Notes under the pieces: generated by a model
The model's database searches: none
Seen by the model: the letters and a program-made list of their open reading frames with translations, nothing else
Told to the model about the DNA's origin: nothing
Made by a program: the position numbers and the translations under genes
NCBI GenBank assembly: GCA_947475735.1
Contig: CANJLQ010000011.1
Coordinates: 62,001 to 126,000, forward strand
Length of the DNA: 64,000 nucleotides
From: Caulobacteraceae bacterium
GTDB lineage: Bacteria; Pseudomonadota; Alphaproteobacteria; Caulobacterales; Caulobacteraceae
Direction of reading: 5' to 3'
Shown here: piece after piece, positions 33,285-43,262 of the stretch
How the letters are laid out: every line of letters starts with the position of its first letter
How positions within the stretch are numbered: position 1 is the first letter of the stretch

Positions 33285-34765
33285 CAGCGGGCTCCCGGAG
33301 CGATATTGGCGGCGGCGATGCCGTAGCCGGGCTGGCCCAGCTCGAAATCGGACAGGGGCTGATAGCGCGGGTCCATGCGGTCGAACGTCAGGGCTCCGTC
33401 TATGAAGACCTGGTCGGCGCGGGCGTAGACGCTGAAGGGATTGGCGCTCCAGATCACCACGTCGGCGCGCTTGCCGGGCTCCAGCGAACCGGTCTCGTCG
33501 CCGATGCCGATCGACCGGGCCGCGTTGGAGGTGATCCAGCTGATCGCCCGCTCCTCGGAGATGTTGATGCCCGCGCGGCGACCGGCGGCCACAGCGGCGG
33601 CGGCCTCCTGGTTCAGGCGCTGGGTCAGCTGGGCGTCGTCGGAGTGGATGACGGCGCACGAGCCGGGGGCCTGGTCGACCAGGGCGGCGTTCTCCTCGAC
33701 TCCGTCCAGGGCCTCCATCTTGAAGCCCCACCAACCGGTCCACATGTCGGCGCAGATGCCCGCCTCGGCCAGTTGCGGGGCCAGTTTGTAGGCCTCGATG
33801 GCGTGGTGGAAGGCGGTGATGCGGAAGCCGAACTCGTCGGCGATGTCCATCATCACGGCCATCTCGTCGGCGCGGTAGCAGTGGTTCTGGACCATGATCG
33901 AGCCGTCCAGCACGCCGGCCAGGGTCTCGTTCTGAAGGTTGCGGGTCGGCGGGGAGCCCTCGCCGGTCTCGCGCCACTTGTCCCATTTGTCGCGATAGTC
34001 CTGGGCCGCGATGAAGGCCGCGCGGTAGCCGGCGACATTGCCCATGCCCGTCGCCGGGCTCTGGTTGCGGCTGCCATAGACGCGCGAAGGATTCTCGCCG
34101 CAGGCCATCTTCACGCCGTAGGGGGCCTCGGGGAACTTCATGCCCTGCATGGTCACCGAGGGGACGTTGCGGACCGTCACCGAGCGTCCGCCGAACAGAT
34201 TGGCAGAGCCGGGCAGGATCATCATCGTCGTTACGCCGCCGGCGCGGGCGGTGTTGAAACCGGGGTCCTGGGGCCAGATCGAATGCTCGGCCCAGACCTG
34301 GGCGGTGTTGGGGCTGGTGGCCTCGTTGCCGTCGCTCATGCCGGTCACGCCGGGGGATGGATAGACGCCGAGGTGGCTGTGAACGTCGATGATGCCCGGC
34401 GTCACGAACCGGCCGCGCGCGTCGACGACCCGGTGGCCGCCGGGGACCGGGGTGTCGGCGCCACCGACGGCGGCCACACGGCCGTCGGTGACGATGACGA
34501 CCCCGTTCTCGATCCGCTGGTTGGTGCCGGTGAAGACCGTGGCCCCGACGATGGCCATGTTCTCGCGCGGCAGGGGCGCATAGGTCGAGGGGAAGGGGTC
34601 GGGGTTGGCGGCGTAGTCGAGGCCGGCGGGAAGCGTGCGCGCCTCGCGCGAGGGGCTCTCGGCTTCAGTGCCGCCCGAGGCGCCGTCGGTGGTGGCGCAG
34701 GCCGTCAGCGCGAGGGCGCAGGCGACCACGGCGAGGCTGGGCCCCCGCAAGGAACGTCGAAACAT
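33284..34765 (-). CDS. Amidohydrolase family protein (secreted)
   Basis: ORF 493 aa; HRVVDARGRFVTPGIIDVHSHLGVYPSP, IGIGDETGSLEPGKRADVVIWSANPF. Confidence 0.9.
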   Translation of the reverse strand: MFRRSLRGPSLAVVACALALTACATTDGASGGTEAESPSREARTLPAGLDYAANPDPFPSTYAPLPRENMAIVGATVFTGTNQRIENGVVIVTDGRVAAVGGADTPVPGGHRVVDARGRFVTPGIIDVHSHLGVYPSPGVTGMSDGNEATSPNTAQVWAEHSIWPQDPGFNTARAGGVTTMMILPGSANLFGGRSVTVRNVPSVTMQGMKFPEAPYGVKMACGENPSRVYGSRNQSPATGMGNVAGYRAAFIAAQDYRDKWDKWRETGEGSPPTRNLQNETLAGVLDGSIMVQNHCYRADEMAVMMDIADEFGFRITAFHHAIEAYKLAPQLAEAGICADMWTGWWGFKMEALDGVEENAALVDQAPGSCAVIHSDDAQLTQRLNQEAAAAVAAGRRAGINISEERAISWITSNAARSIGIGDETGSLEPGKRADVVIWSANPFSVYARADQVFIDGALTFDRMDPRYQPLSDFELGQPGYGIAAANIAPGAR

Positions 34766-34931
34766 GAAAAGCCTCCCCTGTCGCGCCAGGCGGCGCGGTA
34801 CGAGGCACGATTACAAGGGCTTCAGAAGCCGTCCGTCAAAGGCGGAAACATTACAAGTCCGTAACACCTCGCCGCCGCCGACCGCGCGCGATTTGCCCCG
34901 ATGGGCCGGCGCTTCGGACTGGGGGAGGGAA

Positions 34932-35007
<76 letters not shown>

Positions 35008-35162
35008 GAACCTTTCGGTCGGATCGGCGGGAGACAAGGCCCCCGGCGAGGCGGCGGAACCTATGTCAGGCCCTTTTGGCGATCAACCCCGCCCGGACCA
35101 TTTATTTTCACGCTCTTTTGGAGGCCGTGGGAGCGGGTCGAAACCCGCCCCCACAGGTCCCA

Positions 35163-35627
35163 TCAGTCGTCGTCCTTGCCGCCCTTGACGACGTCCTCAT
35201 CGAAGGCGTCGTCGTCTTCATCTTCGAGGAAAGGCACGGAATCGTCGTCATCATCGTCGTCGGCCAAGACGTCGTCGTCGTCGGTCGCCGCCTCACCCAT
35301 TCCGGGCTCTTCGGTCGGATCGACCACCGCGTCGTCCTCGTCGTCCGGCGTCAGGATGGGCTCGTGGCCCTCCTCGTCGATCTCGGGGGTGACGACTTCC
35401 TCTTCCTCGTCCTCGTCGTCGGTCGCCTTCTTGTCGACGACCTGATCCTCGGCGTCGTCGGCGGCATAGCCACCGGGGCGGCCACGGCGGCTGCGCAGCT
35501 TGATGGCTTCTTCAGGGTCGAATTCGGTGTCGCATTTGGGGCAGTGGGCGGGGCGACGCGAGAGGTCGTAGAACTTCGCCTGGCAGTTCGGACAGACCTG
35601 CTTGGCGCCAAGTTTGGGATCGGCCAC
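35163..35627 (-). CDS. TIGR02300/FYDLN-type acidic zinc-ribbon protein
   Basis: GTG start; [40 protein letters not shown] then strongly acidic tail. Confidence 0.87.
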   Translation of the reverse strand: MADPKLGAKQVCPNCQAKFYDLSRRPAHCPKCDTEFDPEEAIKLRSRRGRPGGYAADDAEDQVVDKKATDDEDEEEEVVTPEIDEEGHEPILTPDDEDDAVVDPTEEPGMGEAATDDDDVLADDDDDDDSVPFLEDEDDDAFDEDVVKGGKDDD

Positions 35628-35761
35628 GGGGGTGGAGCCTTTGGCTGGTGGGGTGGGATTTCGGGCGCGTCCCTTGCCACCCCCCGGGGCCGCTGTCAAA
35701 AGCCCTGTTCGACCGGGCCGCGAGGCCGGCACCCCCCCTGTCCGCACGGAGCCCGACGCGG

Positions 35762-37075
35762 GTGAGCGACGCCCCCCATCTGACCGCGCGCGCCACGGGG
35801 CCGCTGACCGGCTCCGTCCGGGCGCCGGGCGACAAGTCCATGTCCCATCGCGCCATGATCCTGGGGGCCATGGCCACGGGCGTGACCGAGGTCGAGGGCC
35901 TGCTGGAAGGCGACGACGTGCTGGCTACCGCGCGGGCCGCCGAGGCGTTCGGGGCGACGGTCGAGCGGCGAGGTCCCGGGCAGTGGCGGGTCACAGGCCG
36001 GGGCGGCCTCGCCTCCCCCGCCGGCGTCATCGACTGCGGCAATGCCGGCACCGGGGTGCGGCTGCTGATGGGGGCGGCGGCCGGATACGACCTGAACGCG
36101 ACCTTCGACGGCGACGCCTCGCTGCGCGGACGGCCGATGGGGCGGGTCACGGACCACCTGGAACGGATGGGCGCGCGGTTCGCCTGGAGCGGCAAGCCCG
36201 GACTTCTGCCCGCGACCCTGTCCGGCGGCGGCCTGACGGCCATCGATCATGTGCAGACCGTCGCCTCGGCCCAGGTCAAGTCGGCGATCCTGCTGGCCGG
36301 GCTGAGCGCGGAGGGCGTGACCTCGGTGACGGAACCCGAAAAGAGCCGCGATCACACCGAGCGCATGCTGCGCGCCTTCGGGGCCGAAGTGGACGTCGTG
36401 GACGACGGCGAGGGCTGGGCCATTCGGTTGAAGGGCGGTCAGAGATTGACGGGGACGCACGTCGCCGTGCCCGGCGATCCGTCCTCGGCGGCCTTTCCGC
36501 TGGCGGCCGGTCTGATCGTCCCCGGATCGTCGGTGACGGTCGAGAGCGTCATGCTGAACCCCCTGCGAACCGGCCTGTTCGAGACCTGGCGCGAGATGGG
36601 GGCGGACCTGACCATCACGAACCGCCGCATCGCCGGGGGCGAGGAGGTGGGCGACATCACGGCCCGCCACTCCTTCTTGAAAGGCGTCATCGTGCCCGAG
36701 GCGCGCGCCGCCGCCATGATCGACGAATATCCGATCCTGGCCGCCACCGCCGCCTTCGCCGAGGGCCGGACGGTCATGCGCGGCGTCGGCGAGATGCGGG
36801 TCAAGGAAAGCGATCGCATCCGCCTGATGGTCGACGGCCTGCGGGCCTGCGGCGTGGCGGTCGAGGAGGAGCCGGAGGGCTTCATCGTGACCGGCGGTCG
36901 CGTGCCGGGCGGCGCGGTCGTCCACACCGCCCATGACCACCGCATCGCGATGAGCCACCTGGTGCTCGGTCTGGCCGCCCAGAATGTCGTCACGGTCGAC
37001 GAACCCGACATGATCGCCACCAGCTTCCCAGGCTTCGTGGAGATGATGCGCGGGCTGGGCGCCGAGATCGGATGA
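35762..37075 (+). CDS. aroA: 3-phosphoshikimate 1-carboxyvinyltransferase
   Basis: In-frame GTG start; [42 protein letters not shown]. Confidence 0.96.
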   Translation: MSDAPHLTARATGPLTGSVRAPGDKSMSHRAMILGAMATGVTEVEGLLEGDDVLATARAAEAFGATVERRGPGQWRVTGRGGLASPAGVIDCGNAGTGVRLLMGAAAGYDLNATFDGDASLRGRPMGRVTDHLERMGARFAWSGKPGLLPATLSGGGLTAIDHVQTVASAQVKSAILLAGLSAEGVTSVTEPEKSRDHTERMLRAFGAEVDVVDDGEGWAIRLKGGQRLTGTHVAVPGDPSSAAFPLAAGLIVPGSSVTVESVMLNPLRTGLFETWREMGADLTITNRRIAGGEEVGDITARHSFLKGVIVPEARAAAMIDEYPILAATAAFAEGRTVMRGVGEMRVKESDRIRLMVDGLRACGVAVEEEPEGFIVTGGRVPGGAVVHTAHDHRIAMSHLVLGLAAQNVVTVDEPDMIATSFPGFVEMMRGLGAEIG

Positions 37076-37100
37076 CACAGCGTTCACTGGCGCATCCGCC

Positions 37101-37775
37101 ATGTCTGTGCTTCCTGACAAGCGCATGACCCGCCCTCTCGTCATCGCCGTCGACGGCCCGGCCGCCTCGGGCAAGGGGACGATCGCGTCGCGGCTGGCGG
37201 CCCTCTACGGCCTGCCCTTTCTCGATACCGGCCTGCTGTACCGCGCCGTCGGGCTGGGCGTCATTTCCGGCGGGGGCGATCTGGGGGATGCGGCGGCGGC
37301 GGAGGCGGCGGCCCGGTCGCTTCAGCCGGAGCGGCTTTCAGACGCTGCCGACCTGACCACAGGCGATGCGGGCGAGGCGGCCAGCCGGGTCGCCGGCTAT
37401 CCGGGCGTTCGCGCCGCCCTGCTGGACCTGCAGCAGGCGTTCGCGCGCCAGCCGGCCGGAGCGGTTCTGGACGGACGCGACATCGGCACCGTGATCGCGC
37501 CCGATGCGCCGGCCAAGCTGTTCGTCACCGCCGCGCCCGAGGTCCGCGCGCGCCGGCGCTGGCGTCAGCTGAACGAGCGCGGAGACGTCATCACCTATGA
37601 GGCCATGCTGGCCGATATCCTGCGCCGGGACGAGCGGGACGCCGGACGGGGCGCGGCCCCGATGGTCCAGGCCCCGGACGCGGTCTTGCTCGACACCACC
37701 GAGATGGATATAGAGACGGCCTTCGATGCGGCCCGCCGTATCGTCGAGGCGGCGCGCGCGAAACACGGTCTTTAG
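37101..37775 (+). CDS. cmk: Cytidylate kinase
   Basis: VIAVDGPAASGKGTIASRLAALYGLPFLDTGLLYRAVG, VLDGRDIGTVIAPDA; start could be 37125. Confidence 0.95.
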   Translation: MSVLPDKRMTRPLVIAVDGPAASGKGTIASRLAALYGLPFLDTGLLYRAVGLGVISGGGDLGDAAAAEAAARSLQPERLSDAADLTTGDAGEAASRVAGYPGVRAALLDLQQAFARQPAGAVLDGRDIGTVIAPDAPAKLFVTAAPEVRARRRWRQLNERGDVITYEAMLADILRRDERDAGRGAAPMVQAPDAVLLDTTEMDIETAFDAARRIVEAARAKHGL

Positions 37776-37931
37776 GCCCGGATCGCAAATCCAACGCTCC
37801 CATCCTCGGCTTCCGCGGGCGTTCTGGCACCGATCGCCTCGCTTTCGACGACCTGCTTACCTCTCAAAACTTCACCTCGCGCGGGGCCGTTCGGTCGCGC
37901 GCCACAGCCCTATCGGAAACACCAGAGCTTC

Positions 37932-39635
37932 ATGTCTGATACCCTCAACCCCACGCGCGACGACTTCTCGGCGCTGCTCGACGAACAACTGCAAGGCCGC
38001 GATCTCGGCGAGGGCCAGGTCGTGCACGGCCGCGTCGTCGGCATCGAAAAAGACATCATCATCATCGACGTCGGCCTGAAGACCGAGGGCCGCATCCCGG
38101 CCCGTGAGTTCGGCATCGGCGAAGGCGCGGTGATCCCGAAGGTCGGCGATGACGTCGAAGTCTACCTCGAGCGCGTCGAGAACGCCCTGGGCGAGGCCGT
38201 CATCAGCCGCGACAAGGCCCGCCGCGAAGAGGCCTGGACCCGTCTGGAAGTCGTGTTCGCCGACGGTCACCCGGTCAACGGCACCATCGTGGGCCGCGTC
38301 AAGGGTGGCTTCACCGTGGACCTGGGCGGCGCCTCGGCCTTCCTGCCCGGCTCGCAGGTGGATATCCGCCCCGTGCGCGACGTCGGCCCGCTGATGGGCA
38401 AGGAACAGCCGTTCCAGATCCTGAAGATGGACCGTCCGCGCGGCAACATCGTCGTCTCGCGTCGCGCCATCCTGGAAGAGGCCCGCGCCGAGCAGCGCAC
38501 CGAACTGGTCGGCCAGCTGCAAGAGGGCGAAGTCCGCGACGGCGTCGTCAAGAACATCACCGACTACGGCGCGTTCGTGGACCTGGGCGGCATCGACGGC
38601 CTGCTGCACGTCACCGACATGAGCTGGAAGCGCGTCTCGCACCCGAGCCAGGTCCTGGCCGTGGGCGACACCGTCAAGGTCCAGATCGTCAAGATCAACC
38701 CGGACACCCAGCGCATCAGCCTGGGCATGAAGCAGCTGCAGTCCGATCCGTGGGACGGCGTCGAAGCCAAGTATCCCCCGGGCGCCAAGTACACCGGCCG
38801 CATCACCAACATCACCGACTACGGCGCCTTCGTGGAGCTGGAAGCCGGGGTCGAGGGTCTGGTCCACGTCTCGGAAATGTCCTGGACCAAGAAGAACGTC
38901 CATCCGGGCAAGATCGTCTCGACCTCTCAGGAAGTCGACGTGGTCGTGCTGGACGTCGACGCCTCCAAGCGCCGCATCTCGCTGGGCCTGAAGCAGGCCC
39001 AGGACAATCCGTGGGATGCCTTCGTCGCCAACAACCCGATCGGCTCGACCGTCGAGGGCGAGGTCAAGAACGCCACCGAGTTCGGCCTGTTCATCGGCCT
39101 GGACAACGACATCGACGGCATGGTGCACCTGTCCGACCTGGACTGGAACGTCTCGGGCGAAGAGGCCATCCAGCGCTATCGCAAGGGCGAGATGGTCAAG
39201 GCCAAGGTGCTCGACGTCGACGTCGAGAAGGAACGCGTCTCGCTGGGCATCAAGCAGCTGGGCGGCGATCCGGTCGGCGACGGCGACACCTACAAGAAGG
39301 GCCAGACCGTCACCGTGACCGTCACGTCCATCGAGACCGGTGGCATCGAGGTCAAGTTCGGCGACGACGACGCGCCGGTCTCCAGCTTCGTGCGCAAGTC
39401 GGACCTGAGCCGCGACCGCAACGAGCAGCGGCCCGAGCGCTTCGCCGTGGGTGACCGCGTCGACGCCCAGATCACCGGCATCGACAAGGCCACGCGCCGC
39501 GTCTCGGTCTCGATCAAGGCGCTGGAAATGGCCGACGAGAAGGAAGCCATCGAGCAGTTCGGGTCTTCGGACTCGGGCGCCTCGCTGGGCGACATCCTGG
39601 GCGCCGCCCTGCGCGAGAAGGCCAGCAAGGACTGA
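37932..39635 (+). CDS. rpsA: 30S ribosomal protein S1
   Basis: ORF 567 aa with repeated S1 domains (ITDYGAFVDLGGIDGLLHVTDMSWKR...). Confidence 0.98.
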   Translation: MSDTLNPTRDDFSALLDEQLQGRDLGEGQVVHGRVVGIEKDIIIIDVGLKTEGRIPAREFGIGEGAVIPKVGDDVEVYLERVENALGEAVISRDKARREEAWTRLEVVFADGHPVNGTIVGRVKGGFTVDLGGASAFLPGSQVDIRPVRDVGPLMGKEQPFQILKMDRPRGNIVVSRRAILEEARAEQRTELVGQLQEGEVRDGVVKNITDYGAFVDLGGIDGLLHVTDMSWKRVSHPSQVLAVGDTVKVQIVKINPDTQRISLGMKQLQSDPWDGVEAKYPPGAKYTGRITNITDYGAFVELEAGVEGLVHVSEMSWTKKNVHPGKIVSTSQEVDVVVLDVDASKRRISLGLKQAQDNPWDAFVANNPIGSTVEGEVKNATEFGLFIGLDNDIDGMVHLSDLDWNVSGEEAIQRYRKGEMVKAKVLDVDVEKERVSLGIKQLGGDPVGDGDTYKKGQTVTVTVTSIETGGIEVKFGDDDAPVSSFVRKSDLSRDRNEQRPERFAVGDRVDAQITGIDKATRRVSVSIKALEMADEKEAIEQFGSSDSGASLGDILGAALREKASKD

Positions 39636-39682
39636 TCCGCGCGGCCTTTTCGATTAAGGCACTGATCCGGTGACGGATATTG

Positions 39683-39717
39683 AGGGCGGCCGGAGCGATC
39701 CGGCCGCCCTTTCGTTT
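39683..39717 (+). terminator. Rho-independent terminator of rpsA
   Basis: AGGGCGGCCGGA-GCGA-TCCGGCCGCCCT, perfect 12-bp stem, followed by TTCGTTT. Confidence 0.88.
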
Positions 39718-39883
39718 GGGCCCAGATTCCGTATGCGGTTTTGGGAATTAACGCTCTTTCAGGCCCGGAAACGATGTTTCAGGCCTTTTTCGCCCGGCGG
39801 GCGAAGGCTAGGGTAGTCCTGCAACCCGGTTGAAGTTGCACCCGTATTTGCTCTCTGGAGCAGGAAAGGGCGGGGGCCTGGAC

Positions 39884-40174
39884 ATGATCAAGTCTGAGCT
39901 GATCGAGAAACTGGCGGCAGAGAACACCCATCTCACGCACGCCGAGGTCGAGCGCGTCGTGAACGTCATCCTCGGACGCATGACCGAGGCCATGTCGGAA
40001 GGCGGTCGGGTCGAGCTTCGGGGCTTCGGGGCCTTTTCCGTGCGGTCGCGACCCGCCCGCGCCGGCCGCAACCCTCGCACCGGCGAAACCGTCGACGTTC
40101 CCGCCAAGTCGGTCCCCTTCTTCAAGAGCGGCAAGGAGCTGCGTGAGCGGCTCAACGTCGGCGACGAGGCCTGA
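39884..40174 (+). CDS. ihfB: Integration host factor subunit beta
   Basis: Internal [40 protein letters not shown]...[27 protein letters not shown]. Confidence 0.95.
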   Translation: MIKSELIEKLAAENTHLTHAEVERVVNVILGRMTEAMSEGGRVELRGFGAFSVRSRPARAGRNPRTGETVDVPAKSVPFFKSGKELRERLNVGDEA

Positions 40175-40587
40175 TGTCACTGCTGAGCGAGTTCAAGGAG
40201 TTCGCCGCCAAGGGCAATGTCGTCGACCTGGCCGTCGGCGTCATCATCGGGGCCTCCTTCGGCAAGATCGTCACCAGCCTGGTCGAACAGGTGGTCATGC
40301 CGCCGATCGGCCTGGTGCTCGGGCGGGTCGATTTCTCGAACCTGAAGTGGGTGCTGGCAGCCGAAGATCCGACGACTGAGGCCGTCGAGGAGGTGGCGAT
40401 CCAGTACGGGGCCTTCCTCAACACCGTGATCCAGTTCCTGATCGTCGCCTTCGTGGTCTTCCTGATGGTCAAGGCCATCAACAAGCTGCGCCGCGCCGAG
40501 GCCGCCAAGCCAGATCCTGTCACGGCCGGACCGACACCGTCCGAAGCCTTGCTCGCCGAAATCCGCGACGAACTGCGCAAGCGTTAG
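40174..40587 (+). CDS. mscL: Large-conductance mechanosensitive channel
   Basis: [50 protein letters not shown]. Confidence 0.97.
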   Translation: MSLLSEFKEFAAKGNVVDLAVGVIIGASFGKIVTSLVEQVVMPPIGLVLGRVDFSNLKWVLAAEDPTTEAVEEVAIQYGAFLNTVIQFLIVAFVVFLMVKAINKLRRAEAAKPDPVTAGPTPSEALLAEIRDELRKR

Positions 40588-40591
40588 GCGG

Positions 40592-41710
40592 TCAGGCCGC
40601 CGCCTGCGCCTCCCGACCGATCGGGATCGGCCTCAGGCACACGCCATAGTCGCCGTCGAACGGCGTCGGGGCCCAGGTCTGCGTACCCTCCACTCCCGGC
40701 TCGAACCGGACATGGCAGTGGCCCCAGCCGCCCTCGCGCCGGGCCGAAGCCGCCAGCGGGCCGAGGCGGCGCAGCAGGTCTTCATTGACGACCTGGATCC
40801 GGACCTTGGCCGCCCCCAGCCGTCGGGCATTGGCCAGCAATGCCTCCATCAGCGCGGGAATGGCGCGCGGCTCGTCCCGCAGGGCGACGATGTCCAGCAC
40901 CTCCAGCACGGGCGGCTCGATGACATTGACCTTGGCCATGACCGCCATGGCATAGCCGACGATGGTCGTGCCGCGATTGAAGGCGAGGATGACCGGATCC
41001 AGCGTCCGGTCCGGATCGGCCAGACGCCAGCGCAGAGTGGCGGGACTGCGGTCGGCGACGATCCGTCCCTCGTCTTTCAGTGCCACCCAGAAATCGCTGA
41101 AGCGCGATCGGTCGGCGAAGTCGGACAGCAGGGCGACGCCCGGCGGCAGGCTAAGACTGTCGCACGACCCGAGCCGGGCATTCATGAACCGCTCCCGCGA
41201 GGGGTCGACGAGATGCGGGGCCCGGCGATCGACCTCGCGCCACAGCCGACCATAGGCGCAAGCCAGCGGGTCGATCCGCCACGCGAGCTTGGTCGCGTGC
41301 GTCGAGAGCGGCCACGACATCAACTTGTAGCGCGCGAACAGCGGGCTGGACTTCGGATTGGCGTTGAGGGTGTAGCGGGCGAACAGGGTGGATTGCTCGG
41401 CGAAGGCCCGGAGCAGCATCCGGCTGTGGCCCCGGGCGTGGGGCGCGACGATGATCGAAAACCCGCTGGCGCCGTACAGGACGTCGCTTCCTCGCCAGAA
41501 CCGCTGCACGAAGTTGCCGGTGAAGCCCGCCGCTTCACCGGTCTCGGACTGGAGGATCCACCCCGCCGGAGCCTCGGCCTCCAGACGGGCCGGATTATCC
41601 GACAGCCAGCGCCAGCCCGCCTCGGATCGCGCCGGCCAGCCCACGGATCGATGCAGGTCGTTCAACGCCTGAACGTCCCGTTCCTGAACACTCCTCACCG
41701 AATAGGTCAT
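40592..41710 (-). CDS. GNAT-like N-acyltransferase family protein
   Basis: ORF 372 aa; YSVRSVQERDVQALNDLHRS..., APHARGHSRMLLRAFAEQ; family call by pattern only. Confidence 0.65.
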   Translation of the reverse strand: MTYSVRSVQERDVQALNDLHRSVGWPARSEAGWRWLSDNPARLEAEAPAGWILQSETGEAAGFTGNFVQRFWRGSDVLYGASGFSIIVAPHARGHSRMLLRAFAEQSTLFARYTLNANPKSSPLFARYKLMSWPLSTHATKLAWRIDPLACAYGRLWREVDRRAPHLVDPSRERFMNARLGSCDSLSLPPGVALLSDFADRSRFSDFWVALKDEGRIVADRSPATLRWRLADPDRTLDPVILAFNRGTTIVGYAMAVMAKVNVIEPPVLEVLDIVALRDEPRAIPALMEALLANARRLGAAKVRIQVVNEDLLRRLGPLAASARREGGWGHCHVRFEPGVEGTQTWAPTPFDGDYGVCLRPIPIGREAQAAA

Positions 41711-41825
41711 GACACCGTTCCACAGCGGGACCCTTGCCGCGCTTCGGAAGCCGGGCCTGCACGAAAGGCGCCAGGCAAACGACCACAGGTTGTTCGTCCC
41801 GGAACCGTCGGGTTGCAGTTTGGAG

Positions 41826-42572
41826 TCAGTCCTTGCGGAACAGATACAGCCCGAAGCCCAGGTACGGCCTGCCGAAATCGAAGGTGGCCTTGATCTGGTC
41901 GGCCCTCAACTTGAGCGCGTCGAACCCCTTCGCCCCCGGATTGGCGTCCAGCCAGGCCCGCACCCGGGCGTCGGCACCGTCGAAGAAGGCGTCCCAGAGC
42001 GGTTGTGGGGACATTTCCGAGGAGAGGCACTCAAGCCCGGAGGCCTTCGCCGCGACCTTCCAGCCCTCGTCGGTGGCATAGACGCCTGACAGTCCCACGA
42101 CCTGGCGCAGGGGCGCAGGGGCGTCGGCCGTCCAGACCAGGTCGCCCCACAGCACATAGCCCGGACGCGCCAGACGCTTGGCCAGGACCTGGAAGATGCC
42201 GGAGGCCGTGCCGACGTTTTGCCCCCCGATCCGGCTCGAGCCCATGGCGACCATCATGTCGGCGGGCGCGAGCCTGTCGAGGATATCGGGAGCCTGTCCG
42301 CGAACGACGGTCAGGCGGTCCTGCAGGCCACCCTCTCGCGCGCGCGTATGGATGTGGGAGACCATCACGGGATCGCGTTCGATCGCGTGGACATGGTAGC
42401 CGAAGCGGCGCGCCAGGGCGGCCGATACGCCCCCGGTCCCAGCCCCGATATCGAGCACGCGCGCGCCGGGCGGCAGGCCCGTCCGCTCCGCCGCCGCCTC
42501 GACCGCTTCGATCGTGACAGGGTTGGCCACTTCGAGGCCGACATAGGCGATGTGATGATAGTCAGGAGCCAT
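41826..42572 (-). CDS. SAM-dependent methyltransferase
   Basis: ORF 248 aa; ARVLDIGAGTGGVSAALARRFGYHVHAIERDPVM. Confidence 0.85.
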   Translation of the reverse strand: MAPDYHHIAYVGLEVANPVTIEAVEAAAERTGLPPGARVLDIGAGTGGVSAALARRFGYHVHAIERDPVMVSHIHTRAREGGLQDRLTVVRGQAPDILDRLAPADMMVAMGSSRIGGQNVGTASGIFQVLAKRLARPGYVLWGDLVWTADAPAPLRQVVGLSGVYATDEGWKVAAKASGLECLSSEMSPQPLWDAFFDGADARVRAWLDANPGAKGFDALKLRADQIKATFDFGRPYLGFGLYLFRKD

Positions 42573-42616
42573 GCATCGGTTGTAGCGGGGCCGTTTCCAG
42601 CCGTCCTGAGAAAGTG

Positions 42617-42631
42617 CTTTACATCACAAAG
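42617..42631 (+). promoter_or_regulatory. Candidate operator upstream of membrane-protein operon
   Basis: Inverted repeat CTTT-ACATCAC-AAAG, 39 bp upstream of ATG 42671. Confidence 0.4.
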
Positions 42632-42670
42632 TATATGGGCGATACGATCCGGACATCAGGGAGCCTCCTC

Positions 42671-43243
42671 ATGACGACCGCCGCGATCGCCCCGTCCCTC
42701 TCTTCGCCTTCGGAACCGACCCTCCCGGTCGCGGCCGGGCGTACTCTGATGGCGGCCGGGGCCGTGTTCGGGGCCGCGAACCTGTTCCAGTTCGGCGTGA
42801 TGAGCGGCGCGCTCGGGCTACATCCGGCCACGCTGTCGCTGAGCTGGCCCGTCGCGGTCGCGGTGTTCCTGACCCTCCTGTTCCGTCTGCGGCGCTCCGG
42901 TGGCGAGGCCGCGCGGCGGGCGGGCCAGTGGTCGAGGTATGCCATCCTGACCCAGATCGGTGCCGCGCTTGTGCTGCTGGGACTGTCGCTCGCGACCGGA
43001 GACTGGGGCTGGATGCGCGCCACGGCCGTCGTCGGTATGTCTCTGTACGGCGTCGTCTGGGGAATCGCCGCCGCCCGAACCAGCCGCCTCTGGATGGCGC
43101 TGGTGGCCGGCGGTTGCCTCATGACCGCCGCGGGCATCGCGCTTCTGCTGGGGTCGCCGGCCCAGTATCTGGCCTACGCGATCGGCCTGTTCCTATTCAT
43201 CCTGACCCCCGGTTTCATCCTGGCCTCGGGCCGCGTTCGCTGA
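42671..43243 (+). CDS. Multi-TM membrane protein, uncharacterised
   Basis: In-frame ATG with SD GGGAG; several TM helices; shares GS-x2-QYLAYA-x2-LF-x5-PGF C-terminus with the next gene. Confidence 0.75.
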   Translation: MTTAAIAPSLSSPSEPTLPVAAGRTLMAAGAVFGAANLFQFGVMSGALGLHPATLSLSWPVAVAVFLTLLFRLRRSGGEAARRAGQWSRYAILTQIGAALVLLGLSLATGDWGWMRATAVVGMSLYGVVWGIAAARTSRLWMALVAGGCLMTAAGIALLLGSPAQYLAYAIGLFLFILTPGFILASGRVR

Positions 43244-43262
43244 TCAAGAGACGGAGACAGAC

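Noticed and set aside
35163-35470. GTC/GTCGTC trinucleotide repeat tract
   Set aside because: Explained by the Asp/Glu-rich tail of the TIGR02300-type protein; no separate element needed.
36439-37174. Minus-strand ORFs antisense to aroA/cmk as possible genes
   Set aside because: Shadow ORFs; aroA and cmk motifs on the plus strand are unambiguous.
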